64,000 bases of DNA from Candidatus Sumerlaeota bacterium (GTDB taxonomy: Bacteria; Sumerlaeota; Sumerlaeia; Sumerlaeales; Sumerlaeaceae), in contig JAAZBM010000014.1 in NCBI GenBank assembly GCA_012513815.1, forward strand, positions 248,001 to 312,000, written 5' to 3'. The position numbers and the translations under genes are program-made. The notes under the pieces were generated by a model. It saw only the letters and a program-made list of their open reading frames with translations. It was not told where the DNA came from and did not search any database. This document shows positions 49,370 to 58,947 of the stretch, piece after piece (within the stretch, counting starts at the first letter, position 1; each line of letters opens with the position of its first letter).

Positions 49370-50044
49370 TCAATCTGCCTCTTCGTCTTCCTTCTTTTTA
49401 CGTCCGATAATCTCAGGCTCTGCTGCGGTTTCTTCTGTAGCGGCGGTTTCATCCGTGGCCAGAGCTTCTTCTTCTATCGGAAGCATAATGGAGAAGACGA
49501 CGGCATCAGGATTGTTGACAACCTTGACACCCTCAGGAATCGTCAGTTCAGACACATGAACCGGAACACCAATTTCCAAACCGGACAAATCGATTCTGAT
49601 AGCGCCCGGAACGTTCATTGGGATACAACGAATCGAAAGGTGATGCAGATGCTGCTCCAAGAAGCCGCCAGCCTTGACACCAACAGGATTGCCTGTGTGA
49701 AGAATGGGAACTTCGAAGTTACTCTCGGCAGCCATATCAAGCTTATAAAGGTCAACATGTAGGACCGCTCTGGTGACCGGGTCACGCTGGATTTCGCGGG
49801 GAACGCAAACGAACTCGCCTGCCTGCGCTTTGATCAATTCGCCTTCGACACTGAAGAAAGTGTTTTCCGGTTCAAGACCACGAATCGCAACGGAAAAAGA
49901 GTGGGCATCAAGGGAAACCTTGAGAGGATCGGCACCTTTATCTCCATAGATAACGGCGGGGACACGACCTGTCGCACGTAAGCGGCGATTGGGGCCTTTG
50001 CCTGTTTCTGTGCGCGAGGCAACAGATAAATTAAGTAATTTCAT
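49370..50044 (-). CDS. rplY: 50S ribosomal protein L25/Ctc, long form
   Basis: 5S rRNA-binding protein of the CTC type. The N-terminal L25 domain is LLNLSVASRTETGKGPNRRLRATGRVPAVIYG. The C-terminal TL5-type domain is DLYKLDMAAESNFEVPI and HHLSIRCIPMNVPGAIRIDLSGLEIG, followed by an acidic, alanine-rich tail ending KKKEDEEAD. ATG 50044 is favoured by AGGTTG upstream over a TTG at 50053. No terminator follows; the decayed aroF fragment starts at the stop codon, suggesting that the original downstream sequence (often pth) was replaced or that a contig join lies here. Confidence 0.95.
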   Translation of the reverse strand: MKLLNLSVASRTETGKGPNRRLRATGRVPAVIYGDKGADPLKVSLDAHSFSVAIRGLEPENTFFSVEGELIKAQAGEFVCVPREIQRDPVTRAVLHVDLYKLDMAAESNFEVPILHTGNPVGVKAGGFLEQHLHHLSIRCIPMNVPGAIRIDLSGLEIGVPVHVSELTIPEGVKVVNNPDAVVFSIMLPIEEEALATDETAATEETAAEPEIIGRKKKEDEEAD

Positions 50045-50165
50045 AAAATGCAACCTTATTGCAATAATGTCATCTGGAGGACATTCAGCCTAATAATTAT
50101 ATTATCAGCCTGGATGAGTGCAGACGCAAGAACCTAAAACAACTGGATTCGGTTGGTATTCAGAA

Positions 50166-51062
50166 CTATATCGTGAATCGTTGCCGAAAATCACGAATAG
50201 AAGACATCAGACTCAACACCAGACCGGAGGGAATACGCATGTTGCCCGTCCCTACACCGAGGGCAATGTTGTCCTTATTCAAACCGTGATAATCACTGCC
50301 ACCCGTGACTAACAAATGATACTTCCTGCAACGCTCAATCAGTCGCATGGTCAAATCCGCCGTGTGATGGCTGTAGTAGCATTCGACACCATCAATCCCA
50401 TCCGAACGCAAAACATCCACAATCTGTATGGCATTCAAACCACACGAATTCTTGTAGAAGCCGGGGTGCGCAACAACTGCCACTCCTCCGGATTTGTGAA
50501 TAATGTCAACAGCCTCGGCCAGTTTTGGACGATAACGTTCCGCATAGGCTTTGCCACCACTCCCGAGATACTTCGTGAAAACTTCCTCGGGGGAAGACGC
50601 GTATTTTTTCATGATGAGTGCTTTGGCGATATGAGGACGTCCAACAACATCACAATTACCGGCTAGTGATTTTACCTCAGCCATACTCAACTCCATCCCC
50701 AAAGAACAAAGCTTCTCGATAATCTTCACGTTTCGCTCGACACGTCCTTCGATGATACGTCGGAAGATTCCTTGAATGCCAATATCGTTCCACGAAATCC
50801 CATAGCCCAAAAGATGAATGACACCGCATGGACTGTCCACACTGAGTTCGACACCTGGAATAACCAGAACACCATACTCACGACCGCTCTCCAATGCTTC
50901 AGGAACGCCGTTCATCGTATCATGATCGGTAATGGCTATCGCACGCAAACACAAGTCAGAAGCCTTAGCAACAATAGAACGAGGAGTGTCGGTGCCATCA
51001 CTGAACAAACTGTGAATATGCAAATCACAGAAACCACTCGCGATGTTACTGTCCGAGAGCAT
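50166..51062 (-). CDS. PHP-domain phosphoesterase (RNase AM/YciV-like)
   Basis: The metal-binding motifs of the PHP fold are complete: DLHIHSLFSDG at the start, AITDHDT, IPGVELS, GRPHIAKAL, VVAHPG, and the C-terminal GGSDYHG. This order is that of the YciV/TrpH branch, now known in E. coli as RNase AM, a 5'-3' exonuclease acting on short oligonucleotides and rRNA 5' ends; some relatives hydrolyse 3',5'-bisphosphonucleotides. The ATG is 3 bases after the lptE stop with AGAGGA upstream, so translation is probably coupled. Confidence 0.88.
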   Translation of the reverse strand: MLSDSNIASGFCDLHIHSLFSDGTDTPRSIVAKASDLCLRAIAITDHDTMNGVPEALESGREYGVLVIPGVELSVDSPCGVIHLLGYGISWNDIGIQGIFRRIIEGRVERNVKIIEKLCSLGMELSMAEVKSLAGNCDVVGRPHIAKALIMKKYASSPEEVFTKYLGSGGKAYAERYRPKLAEAVDIIHKSGGVAVVAHPGFYKNSCGLNAIQIVDVLRSDGIDGVECYYSHHTADLTMRLIERCRKYHLLVTGGSDYHGLNKDNIALGVGTGNMRIPSGLVLSLMSSIRDFRQRFTI

Positions 51063-51065
51063 CGC

Positions 51066-51752
51066 CTACCTGTCCTCTAAAGGAACATATCTAGGCATCT
51101 TGGGTGAGTTCATGTTAGGTTCATAGGCAGCGGGATTGTTCTTGGCACGGAAGTCTTCCAACGCCTGACGTTCCTGTGCGGTCGGCGTATCTGGACGACC
51201 ATAAATCACAGACTGGACAATATTGTACGCCATCTGTTCGTATAAATCCTGCTTGGCATCCGTCTCAAGCTTAGCAATCAGACGACGTGTGTCACTGATA
51301 TAACGAGTATTAGCAGTCACTGTATAGCGAGCAAGAGGAACCGACCGGTCTGTGGCGTAAGGGTCATAGAGTTTAACGAGACAAGTCATTGTGTAGCGAG
51401 TCACAATCGGAATATTGTCTGATGAAGCGGAATCAGGCTTGGACTCAAAGGAGAGAATAGTACCTTCGACACGCACATCGGCGCGGTTGTTGTTCTCGAC
51501 CTTTAGACGGCCATCCGTCAAAAACTCATCAACGACTGCTTGCGTCAGATTGACTTGCATACCATAATAACCCGTGTTATTCTTAAACATGGGTACATAA
51601 ACTTTTTTAACCCAAGGTGCCAGTGTACGACCGGGAGCCGGAACGAAACGGGAAAATGTCGCGCAACCACAAAACTGAGGAACACTCAGGCACACAACTA
51701 ATGCGCCCAAGATGCCCATAACAATTCGATTCGTCCTGTTTGTTTTCTTCAT
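51066..51752 (-). CDS. lptE: LptE-like LPS assembly lipoprotein
   Basis: A hydrophobic N-terminus ends in a cysteine pair (PQFCGCATF) that may serve as a lipobox, although it is not canonical. The following ~150 residues have the LptE pattern: KVYVPMFKNNTGYYGMQVNLTQAVVDEF, a short RADVRVEGTILSFE strand and a late KLETDAKQDLYEQMAYNIVQSV helix. LptE plugs the LptD barrel to insert LPS into the outer membrane. It lies in a row with lolA, supporting outer-membrane biogenesis. ATG 51752 has GGAT upstream; an upstream TTG is less likely. Confidence 0.75.
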   Translation of the reverse strand: MKKTNRTNRIVMGILGALVVCLSVPQFCGCATFSRFVPAPGRTLAPWVKKVYVPMFKNNTGYYGMQVNLTQAVVDEFLTDGRLKVENNNRADVRVEGTILSFESKPDSASSDNIPIVTRYTMTCLVKLYDPYATDRSVPLARYTVTANTRYISDTRRLIAKLETDAKQDLYEQMAYNIVQSVIYGRPDTPTAQERQALEDFRAKNNPAAYEPNMNSPKMPRYVPLEDR

Positions 51753-51777
51753 ATAAGAAAGAATCCTATTCTGCAAT

Positions 51778-52479
51778 TTACTCTAATTCTACGACACGGG
51801 TCTTGTCCGGCCAATGAGGGATAAAACGTTTGGAACTGATGGGGTCATCAATCTTTAGGTCTTTCTGATTGAGCACAGCTTTGGTCGATGTGCCATCAAT
51901 CCCGATAAAGGAAAAACTTGTCGGTGTCAGCGTCTCCGCATCAACCAACAATTCAAAATCTTTGAAGTTTGCCTGTTTGGTATCCTTCGGAATAAAGCGC
52001 ATTCCAAGCTTTCCTTGTGGCGCCTTTTTCTTGGGGCTCTTCACGTTATAAACCTGCTGGATGCGCTCTGCTTTTGCGCCAAATCCCAACAGCAAAAAGT
52101 TCAAATCCATCGGCGTATTTTCGTTCCGAAACCGCAGCATGGTCACTTGGTTCAACTTTGGAACATACTGATAGGCGGCTCCATCGGCGAACAAGTCAGT
52201 CGACTGATGCGGCGCAGCATACTCGACACGCAGCTTATCCGGTTTGGATAACCAGAATGTGCCGTTAGTCGCAATCGTTTCGCCAAAAGTATTATCCACA
52301 CGGGTTTGCTTGAAACTGCCCTGAATAGTCGTGACTTTCGAGTATTTTTTCTCGAGTCCTTTCAGAATAGACAACGGGCTACTTGTGGCATCGCTGTCGG
52401 TATCCTCGCCCCACGCGCCACACATTAGGAACATGGTGCTGCAGAGACATAAACCAAGTTTTATCGATTTTCTTTTCAT
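51778..52479 (-). CDS. lolA: Periplasmic lipoprotein carrier LolA
   Basis: Signal peptide (MKRKSIKLGLCLCSTMFLMCGAWG) then the LolA fold: KKYSKVTTIQGSFKQTRVD, TNGTFWLSKPDKLRVEY, LFADGAAYQYVPKLNQVT and the closing strand PTSFSFIGIDGTSTKAVLNQ. LolA ferries lipoproteins from LolCDE to the outer membrane, direct evidence for a diderm cell. ATG 52479 is preferred to a TTG 12 bases upstream because it gives a normal signal peptide. lptE follows with a short gap. Confidence 0.9.
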   Translation of the reverse strand: MKRKSIKLGLCLCSTMFLMCGAWGEDTDSDATSSPLSILKGLEKKYSKVTTIQGSFKQTRVDNTFGETIATNGTFWLSKPDKLRVEYAAPHQSTDLFADGAAYQYVPKLNQVTMLRFRNENTPMDLNFLLLGFGAKAERIQQVYNVKSPKKKAPQGKLGMRFIPKDTKQANFKDFELLVDAETLTPTSFSFIGIDGTSTKAVLNQKDLKIDDPISSKRFIPHWPDKTRVVELE

Positions 52480-52527
52480 ATTACATAACACAATTTACTC
52501 GTGATGCTGTTCAGTTTTCCGAGTAAA

Positions 52528-53274
52528 TTACATTGCCATTCCCCCATCAACACGCAAGACTTCGCCCGTGATGTATCCCGCCAAAGGAGACGCAAGGAAG
52601 AGGACCGCATGAGCGATATCCTCGGTCTGACCGAAGCGCCCCAGTGGAATCACTTTCAGGGCATTCTCACGCACCGCATCGGGCAGAACGGAAGTCATTT
52701 CAGTGGTCACGAATCCCGGAGCAACCGCAACAACACGTATGTTGCGCGAAGAGACCTCGCGAGCTAATGACTTTGTAAAACCAATTATGCCCGCCTTACT
52801 AGCCGAGTAGTTACATTGTCCCGCGTTGCCCATTATGCCTGACACAGAAGTGATGTTAACAATAACACCGGAACGTGCCCGCATCATCAGTTTGACGGCC
52901 GCACGAGAACAGGCGAAAACACTACGCATATTCGTTTCAATAACAGAATCCCAAGCCTCATTGTCCATCCGCATCAACAACGTGTCGCGAGTGATACCGG
53001 CATTGTTGACGAGAATATCAATTTTCCCAAGCTCCGCGGCTGTCGTGCTCACCAGCCGTTCGCAATCCTCGACTTTGGAAACATCGGCCGGAACCGCATA
53101 ACAACGGCGCCCCAGTTGTTCGGCAAGCTCTACCAAATCATCAGCCGGTGTGCGGTTATAGTTGACGCCGATATCGCAACCGGCTTTCAAAAACTCAACG
53201 GCAATAGTTCGGCCAATACCACGAGTCGCACCCGTAATAACGGCGGTTTTCCCCTCAAGTGAAAGTGATTTCAT
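52528..53274 (-). CDS. fabG: 3-oxoacyl-[acyl-carrier-protein] reductase
   Basis: Short-chain dehydrogenase of fatty-acid elongation. The NADP-binding TGATRGIG, NNAG, the Ser-Tyr-Lys triad (ITSVSG, YSASKAG) and the C-terminal GYITGEVLRVDGGMAM are classical FabG. ATG 53274 follows AAGGAT; a TTG directly before it is in frame. Placement between hflX and lolA instead of a fab operon means it could also reduce another 3-keto compound, but the C-terminal GG-x-x-M signature favours FabG. Confidence 0.92.
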   Translation of the reverse strand: MKSLSLEGKTAVITGATRGIGRTIAVEFLKAGCDIGVNYNRTPADDLVELAEQLGRRCYAVPADVSKVEDCERLVSTTAAELGKIDILVNNAGITRDTLLMRMDNEAWDSVIETNMRSVFACSRAAVKLMMRARSGVIVNITSVSGIMGNAGQCNYSASKAGIIGFTKSLAREVSSRNIRVVAVAPGFVTTEMTSVLPDAVRENALKVIPLGRFGQTEDIAHAVLFLASPLAGYITGEVLRVDGGMAM

Positions 53275-53347
53275 CAAAATATCAGTATCCTTTTCTATAG
53301 TTGGTTATAAATACACAACTCATCTGCAAAGAATCCGTAACCGGAAT

Positions 53348-54679
53348 CTAAATCTCAAATTTCGAGAACTTGTAGTACAGTCGCTCCGGGATTCTGGCAA
53401 CAACGCAATAATTCGCGTTGTCATCGTAATCTTCGCTCTCGATTTGACTGTATTCTTTGAGCAAGCCAATCAAGTCATAGCGATTCGGCGGTAAACAAAA
53501 CTTTCGCCATACTGCGGTCTGATCGCACAGTTCGCCCAAAAGCAAAGCAAGTTTTTCGAGGCCAACTCCGGTTTTTGCGCCTGTCGCGACGACATTGTCA
53601 TATCCTTCACCAAGCAAAGGAATAATTGACTTGTCACTAACCTTATCGACTTTGTTCAGCACCAAAACGGTAGGTTTGTCGATGATTTTCAAATCTTCGA
53701 GAATGCTCTCAGTCGCTTTGATTTGATCCATCACGTGAGGATGGGAAGCGTCAACGACATGCACCAGAACTGACGCGAGTTCTGCTTCCTCCAGTGTCGC
53801 CTTGAACGCGTCAACTAGCATTGTGGGCAACTTGCGAACAAAACCGACGGTATCCGTAATGACGGCTTTCTGGCGATTGGGCAAGACCACGGAACGTGTC
53901 GTCGGGTCAAGTGTCGCGAACAGCTTGTCAGCCACCAAAACCTGTGCCCCGGTCATCGCGTTCAGAAGGGTTGATTTGCCGGCATTCGTGTAGCCAACCA
54001 ACGCAATGGACGGCACGGGAACAAGCAAACGCTGTCCGCGCTGTGTTGCCCGAATCTTCCGAACAAAGGCCAAATCTTTCTTAAGCTTTTCGATTTTGTT
54101 GCGCAATAAACGGCGGTCAACTTCCAACTGCAACTCGCCTGCGCCACCACGGAAACCGCCGCCACCACGTTGCCGTTCGAGGTGCGTCCACTGGCGTTTG
54201 AGGCGAGGTAAACTGTATTGCGCGCGAGCCAAATCAACCTGTAATTGCGCTTCGCGTGTGTGTGCTCTGTCCGCGAAAATTCCAAGAATAACCTCGCAAC
54301 GGTCAATAACGGCAAGCTCCGTAAGTGTCTCCCAATTCCGTTGTTGGCTCGGCGTCAGGTCATCATCGACAACCAGAACCTTCGCACCAAGCGCACGAGC
54401 GGCAACGGCAATCTCCTTTACCTTGCCCGTATTGAGCAAATATGAGGCAGTGGGAATCCTCAAAATCGCAACTTCCCGACCAACAACCGGAGCACCGAAG
54501 GTATCCGTCAACGCCTTCAATTCATCCAGATGTTCCTCCGACTCTGTCGCGGTCATTCCTGACCGTCTGATACCAACCAGATAGGCGGCTGGAGGAGCCT
54601 CCTGTACTGTCTTCGTTAATATATTTTCCAATAGAACCTCATCTGAAATAAGATAATTACCAGAATTCAAAGTGTTCAT
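53348..54679 (-). CDS. hflX: Ribosome-associated GTPase HflX
   Basis: 443 residues. The N-terminal HflX domain (RSGMTATESEEHLDELKAL, DDDLTPSQQRNWE) is followed by the glycine-rich LERQRGGGGFRGGAGE linker and a coiled segment. The G domain has GYTNAGKST (G1), LDPTTR (G2 region), DTVGF (G3) and NKVD (G4). HflX splits stalled 70S ribosomes during heat stress. It leads the minus-strand series hflX-fabG-lolA-lptE-PHP. It is divergent from the glycosyltransferase at 54730, with a 50-base shared promoter region. Confidence 0.95.
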   Translation of the reverse strand: MNTLNSGNYLISDEVLLENILTKTVQEAPPAAYLVGIRRSGMTATESEEHLDELKALTDTFGAPVVGREVAILRIPTASYLLNTGKVKEIAVAARALGAKVLVVDDDLTPSQQRNWETLTELAVIDRCEVILGIFADRAHTREAQLQVDLARAQYSLPRLKRQWTHLERQRGGGGFRGGAGELQLEVDRRLLRNKIEKLKKDLAFVRKIRATQRGQRLLVPVPSIALVGYTNAGKSTLLNAMTGAQVLVADKLFATLDPTTRSVVLPNRQKAVITDTVGFVRKLPTMLVDAFKATLEEAELASVLVHVVDASHPHVMDQIKATESILEDLKIIDKPTVLVLNKVDKVSDKSIIPLLGEGYDNVVATGAKTGVGLEKLALLLGELCDQTAVWRKFCLPPNRYDLIGLLKEYSQIESEDYDDNANYCVVARIPERLYYKFSKFEI

Positions 54680-54729
54680 TATCTTTTCTGTTGTAATAAC
54701 ATTATTATCTTAGTTTTGGAGTTGCCCCA

Positions 54730-55917
54730 TTGAGAATCCTTATGCCCACATCGGAATTTCCTCCCGCACCGGGTGGTGTTTCTGCTGTTGCATGGGAACA
54801 GGCAAATGGGCTTGCAAAGCTTGGTCATGAGGTTGTGGTGGAAACTTTGGATTTTTCACAATACGGAGCGCCACCGACACCCGAAGCGGACATTGACATT
54901 CGCTATAGGCTTATTCGCGCCAAGGCCATCAAACGAGTTTTACCCCTATCCATCCACAACAGGAAAACCGCCAAAGCATTCCGACCGGATGTCGTCCTCT
55001 GCCCGCAATACCGCGGCACAGGCATTCCGGCCATGCTTGCCGCCGGACAAGCCAAATGTCCATTGGTAATGTACTTGCACAGCAATGAGATCCGAACCGA
55101 ATTGTCCAATCCACTGCGTTTTTTTTGCGTCAACAAGGTACTCCGTTCTGCGGCACGATTGATGACAAACACGCATAATACCAAGCGATTGGTTAGCGAA
55201 TGGGTTCCGAAGCTTGATAAAGCAAACATGATTGTTGTTCATCCGGGGATTCATTTGCATAGGCTTCAAAGCCCCACGGCACAAGCGGAAGGCATACAAT
55301 TGCGCAAGGAATGGCTGCAAAAACTCGGAGTGAAAAGCGATTGCTCTCCTATTGTTCTGGGGTCGTTGTCGAGGGTTAGCTTGCAAAAAGGAATCGATGT
55401 GACAATCAAAAGCATAGCGTCTATTTCTCGGACTCATCCAAACTTGCCCATTGTCTATATCGTTGGCGGTGTCGGGCCGGATGCCGAGCAATGCCAAGAA
55501 ATGGTGCGGGAACACAATCTCGTGAATCGGGTTCTCTTTATTGGCCCCATCAACTACCCGAACAACACCGCCTTTTTCAACGCCATAGATGTGTTTGTCC
55601 AACCAAGCCAGCCATACAAAGTGTTTATTGAGAGTTTTGGGATATCCCCCTTGGAAGCGCAAGCCTGTGGCAAGCCGGTCATTAGTACGGATTGGGGTGG
55701 CATCCCCGAAGCCGTGGTCAGAGACAAGTCCGGCATTCTCGTGCCTGTCAAGAACCAACAGGCCGTAGAGGACGCTATCTTGAAGTTAGCCGTCGACACG
55801 GAATTGCGCACGCGGATGGGACAAGCCGGCATCGAGCACGCCAAACAGTTTTCTTGGGAAAAGCACGCGAAACAAGTCGAAGAAGTTCTGTTGTCGCTCG
55901 TGCCCAAAAGCGCTTAG
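54730..55917 (+). CDS. Glycosyltransferase, GT4-like
   Basis: TTG start with GGAG 8 bases upstream. The N-terminal MPTSEFPPAPGGVSAVAWEQANGLAKLGHEV is a typical GT4 opening. The C-terminal half has LGSLSRVSLQKGIDVTIKSI, IGPINYPNNTAFFNAIDVFVQPS and ESFGISPLEAQACGKPVISTDWGGIPEAV (the E-x7-E motif). The predicted flippase follows after 2 bases. Together they suggest assembly and export of a lipid-linked glycan. It is not a close copy of the GT4 gene at 23348. Confidence 0.92.
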   Translation: MRILMPTSEFPPAPGGVSAVAWEQANGLAKLGHEVVVETLDFSQYGAPPTPEADIDIRYRLIRAKAIKRVLPLSIHNRKTAKAFRPDVVLCPQYRGTGIPAMLAAGQAKCPLVMYLHSNEIRTELSNPLRFFCVNKVLRSAARLMTNTHNTKRLVSEWVPKLDKANMIVVHPGIHLHRLQSPTAQAEGIQLRKEWLQKLGVKSDCSPIVLGSLSRVSLQKGIDVTIKSIASISRTHPNLPIVYIVGGVGPDAEQCQEMVREHNLVNRVLFIGPINYPNNTAFFNAIDVFVQPSQPYKVFIESFGISPLEAQACGKPVISTDWGGIPEAVVRDKSGILVPVKNQQAVEDAILKLAVDTELRTRMGQAGIEHAKQFSWEKHAKQVEEVLLSLVPKSA

Positions 55918-55919
55918 CC

Positions 55920-57413
55920 ATGTCGTCAGCAAAAAAACATATGGCAAACGCGGTCGCTCTCCTCTTATCGGGAGGCATCAGTAAGGTTTTCGTTCTCCTT
56001 GTTGCCATTTTCGCCTTCAAAGGTTTGAGCAAAGACGATGCCGGTGTTTTCCAGTTGGCTTACGGGTTAGGGTTTATCTTTGCCCTTTTCACCGAGATTG
56101 GAATTCGTGGTTATCTTTTGCGCGAACTTGCCCGCCGACGCGAGAAAAAGCAGCTCGCCCGTGAATTATTCGGTGACATTTTCAATGCGCGTGTTGTGTT
56201 GACGTTGGCCGCCACGCCGCTGGTTCTGGGGCTTCTCCTGCTCATGAACTATCCTCGCTTCATTTTCGTGGTGACCCTTTGGTTTTACCTTTACGCCTTT
56301 ATCGACTCTGTTTCCATGATGCTGAAGTTTGCGCTTCGTGCCTATGAGCGCATGGGACTCGACGCGGTTTTCTCGATTATTGGTCGCGGCGTTGTCTTCT
56401 TTGCTGTCGCAATTCTTTGGTATAACGGCCGCCTGACAGTTTCCAACCTCATCGTTGCTCACCTGATAGCGAGCGTCATAGAATGCGTAAGCCTGTTACT
56501 TGTCTGTCGTCTGCTTCTGCCCATCCGTTACTTCAACACTTTCGACTGGCCACGCATCAAGAGTATCCTCATCAAGTCGTTTCCTTTTGCGGTCATCAAT
56601 CTCATTGGGTTGCTCTACCTCAAAACCTCCATCATTGCCCTGTCTAAGTTTGTAGACGAAGCCGCCGTCGCTCTTTTCAGCGCTGCGGAACGTCTGCCGG
56701 AAGCATCGCTCTTCATCCCGATGGCCATCGTCAATGCGCTCATCCCCACGCTTGCCCGCTCAAAGAATCAGCCGGACAGCATCAACCGCATGTATAATCT
56801 GCTTGTGCGCTTAGTACTCATGATTGGTCTTTACCTTTGCACCGTCATCATGCTCTGCCCGGACTGGATTCTCCCAATCATCAGCAAACGCGAATACCTC
56901 GCTGCCGCACCCACACTCTGCCTCTGCGGCATCTGGATGGTCGCGGCCTTCCTACAATATGTCACCGCCAATGTACTAACCTGTCTGGATCAGGAAAAAT
57001 GGGTCATGCGGCGCTACACATGGATGTGTCTGGCAAATATAGTGCTGACAGTCATTCTTGTCCCACTTTACGGACTGTTCGGGTCTGCCATGGCACTGGC
57101 CATCAGCCAAGTGGTGGCCACAGGCATCGACATTATCCGTCTGCGCAAGCATTACTGTTTCATTTCGTTGTTTGATTTACTCGTCGCCGGTGGCGTCACG
57201 CTCGCGGTTGGCACACCCATCCTCTTCCCTGGCACAGTGCCCCACTTTGGCATCACCGACTTGCCCGAGATTTTCCCAATCGACCAGACGATTCGCGTCA
57301 TCATGGGGCTTATCCTAGGCGCAGTTTATATGGTCGTTGCGGTGTGTATCCATGACCGAGAACTCCTGTTGCGGATGCTCAAACGTCAGGAGAAAGAATC
57401 GACAGCAGCATAA
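55920..57413 (+). CDS. Polysaccharide flippase (Wzx/MurJ-like, MOP superfamily)
   Basis: About 497 residues and 12-14 hydrophobic helices. N-terminal AVALLLSGGISKVFVLLVAIFAFKGLSKDDAGVFQLAYGLGFIFALF is the characteristic start of the oligosaccharide exporter branch. SAAERLPEASLFIPMAIVNALIPTLA in the middle is the other conserved stretch. It flips undecaprenyl-linked units across the inner membrane. ATG 55920 is chosen because the hydrophobic fold begins there; the open frame extends back inside the glycosyltransferase gene without homology. No ribosome-binding site, so it probably depends on coupling. Confidence 0.88.
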   Translation: MSSAKKHMANAVALLLSGGISKVFVLLVAIFAFKGLSKDDAGVFQLAYGLGFIFALFTEIGIRGYLLRELARRREKKQLARELFGDIFNARVVLTLAATPLVLGLLLLMNYPRFIFVVTLWFYLYAFIDSVSMMLKFALRAYERMGLDAVFSIIGRGVVFFAVAILWYNGRLTVSNLIVAHLIASVIECVSLLLVCRLLLPIRYFNTFDWPRIKSILIKSFPFAVINLIGLLYLKTSIIALSKFVDEAAVALFSAAERLPEASLFIPMAIVNALIPTLARSKNQPDSINRMYNLLVRLVLMIGLYLCTVIMLCPDWILPIISKREYLAAAPTLCLCGIWMVAAFLQYVTANVLTCLDQEKWVMRRYTWMCLANIVLTVILVPLYGLFGSAMALAISQVVATGIDIIRLRKHYCFISLFDLLVAGGVTLAVGTPILFPGTVPHFGITDLPEIFPIDQTIRVIMGLILGAVYMVVAVCIHDRELLLRMLKRQEKESTAA

Positions 57414-57497
57414 CAAACACACTCAACGTTGTATTGTAGTTGGAATTCGGGGTTATTGTTACCTTACTAAATATCATAAATTAGGATTTGACTTTTC

Positions 57498-58940
57498 ATG
57501 TTTGAGAGTTTAAGCGAACGACTCGAGGGTGCATTTAAGCGTCTGCGCGGTCAGGGACAGATTACCGAGAGCAATGTCAAGGAAGCTCTGCGTGATGTTC
57601 GCATGGCATTGCTTGATGCCGATGTTAACTTCAAAGTCGTCAAAGACTTCATGGCACGCGTTCAAGAAAAAGCCCTCGGCCAAGATGTGCTGACGTCTGT
57701 TTCCCCGGGACAACAACTTGTCAAAATCGTCAACGATGAACTCGTCGAGATTCTCGGCGGCACGTCAATGCCCTTTGAACTGAAAAAAGGCGAAGTCAAT
57801 GTCATTCTCATGCTTGGATTACAAGGTAGCGGTAAAACGACATTCTGCGGAAAGTTAGCCAAACGCTTCATCAAGGAAGGCAACAAACCTCTGCTCGTTG
57901 CCTGTGACATACACCGCCCAGCCGCCGTCGCACAGCTACAAACCGTCGGCGCGCAAGTCGGCGCGCAGGTATATGCACGTGAACAAGGCATCGATGCGGC
58001 ACGCATTGCCGCCGAAGCTCTGCGCAAAGCGAATGATGAAGGCTACAATATTCTCATCGTCGATACCGCCGGACGACTTCACATCGACGAAGTCAAAATG
58101 GATGAGTTGCTCGACATCAAGAACAGCGTGAAACCCACATATACGTTCCTTGTCGCCGACTCGATGACCGGTCAAGATGCCATCAACAGCGCGACAGTTT
58201 TCAACGAGAAGATTGGCATCGACGGTGTGTGCTTGACAAAGATGGATGGCGACGCTCGCGGTGGTGCGGCGCTTAGCATCCGCTCCATCACCGGAAAGCC
58301 GGTCAAGTTCATCGGCACGGGCGAGAAATTCGAAGACCTAATGGAGTTCCATGCCGAGCGCATGGCAAGCCGCATTCTTGGCATGGGCGATGTCGTGACT
58401 CTTGTCGAAAAAGCACAAGAAGCTTTCGATGAAAAGCAAAGTCAAAAACTCATCAACAAAATGATGAATGCGACGTTCACCTTACAGGATTTCCTCGAAC
58501 AAATGCAGCAGGTGCGGCGCATGGGCCCGCTTGGTGATTTGCTCAAGCTCATCCCGGGTATGGGAAACATGATGAAGGATATCAATATCCCCGAGGAAGA
58601 CATGCGACGCACGGAATCCATCATTCTGTCCATGAGCAAAAAAGAACGTGACAACCCGTCTCTACTCAATGCATCACGCCGCGAGCGTATCGCCAAAGGT
58701 TGCGGCCGCACTGTCGCGGACGTCAATGCCCTCGTCACACAATTCGAACAAACACGCAAAGCCATGGCATCGTTCTCGAAAATGGGACAGGCCATGAAAG
58801 GACGCGAAGCCGGAACGATGTCGAGTATGACGGGCGCCATGATGGGCGACAACAAGAAACAACGACTCGCCGACCGTAAGAAATTCGAGAAGCGAATGAA
58901 GCTTCAACAAAGAAAAAAGAATAGGCAAAAGAAAAAATAA
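57498..58940 (+). CDS. ffh: Signal recognition particle protein Ffh
   Basis: N domain (residues ~1-90), GTPase G domain with GLQGSGKTTFCGKLA (P-loop), DTAGRLHIDE, TKMDGDARGGAALS and KFIGTGEKFEDL. A methionine-rich M domain (~330-450, MQQVRRMGPLGDLLKLIPGM) binds 4.5S RNA and signal sequences. The tail is lysine/arginine rich. Ffh targets inner-membrane proteins to the Sec translocon. Length 480 is slightly above E. coli Ffh. No 4.5S RNA gene could be recognised beside it. Confidence 0.97.
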   Translation: MFESLSERLEGAFKRLRGQGQITESNVKEALRDVRMALLDADVNFKVVKDFMARVQEKALGQDVLTSVSPGQQLVKIVNDELVEILGGTSMPFELKKGEVNVILMLGLQGSGKTTFCGKLAKRFIKEGNKPLLVACDIHRPAAVAQLQTVGAQVGAQVYAREQGIDAARIAAEALRKANDEGYNILIVDTAGRLHIDEVKMDELLDIKNSVKPTYTFLVADSMTGQDAINSATVFNEKIGIDGVCLTKMDGDARGGAALSIRSITGKPVKFIGTGEKFEDLMEFHAERMASRILGMGDVVTLVEKAQEAFDEKQSQKLINKMMNATFTLQDFLEQMQQVRRMGPLGDLLKLIPGMGNMMKDINIPEEDMRRTESIILSMSKKERDNPSLLNASRRERIAKGCGRTVADVNALVTQFEQTRKAMASFSKMGQAMKGREAGTMSSMTGAMMGDNKKQRLADRKKFEKRMKLQQRKKNRQKKK

Positions 58941-58947
58941 ACAGATC

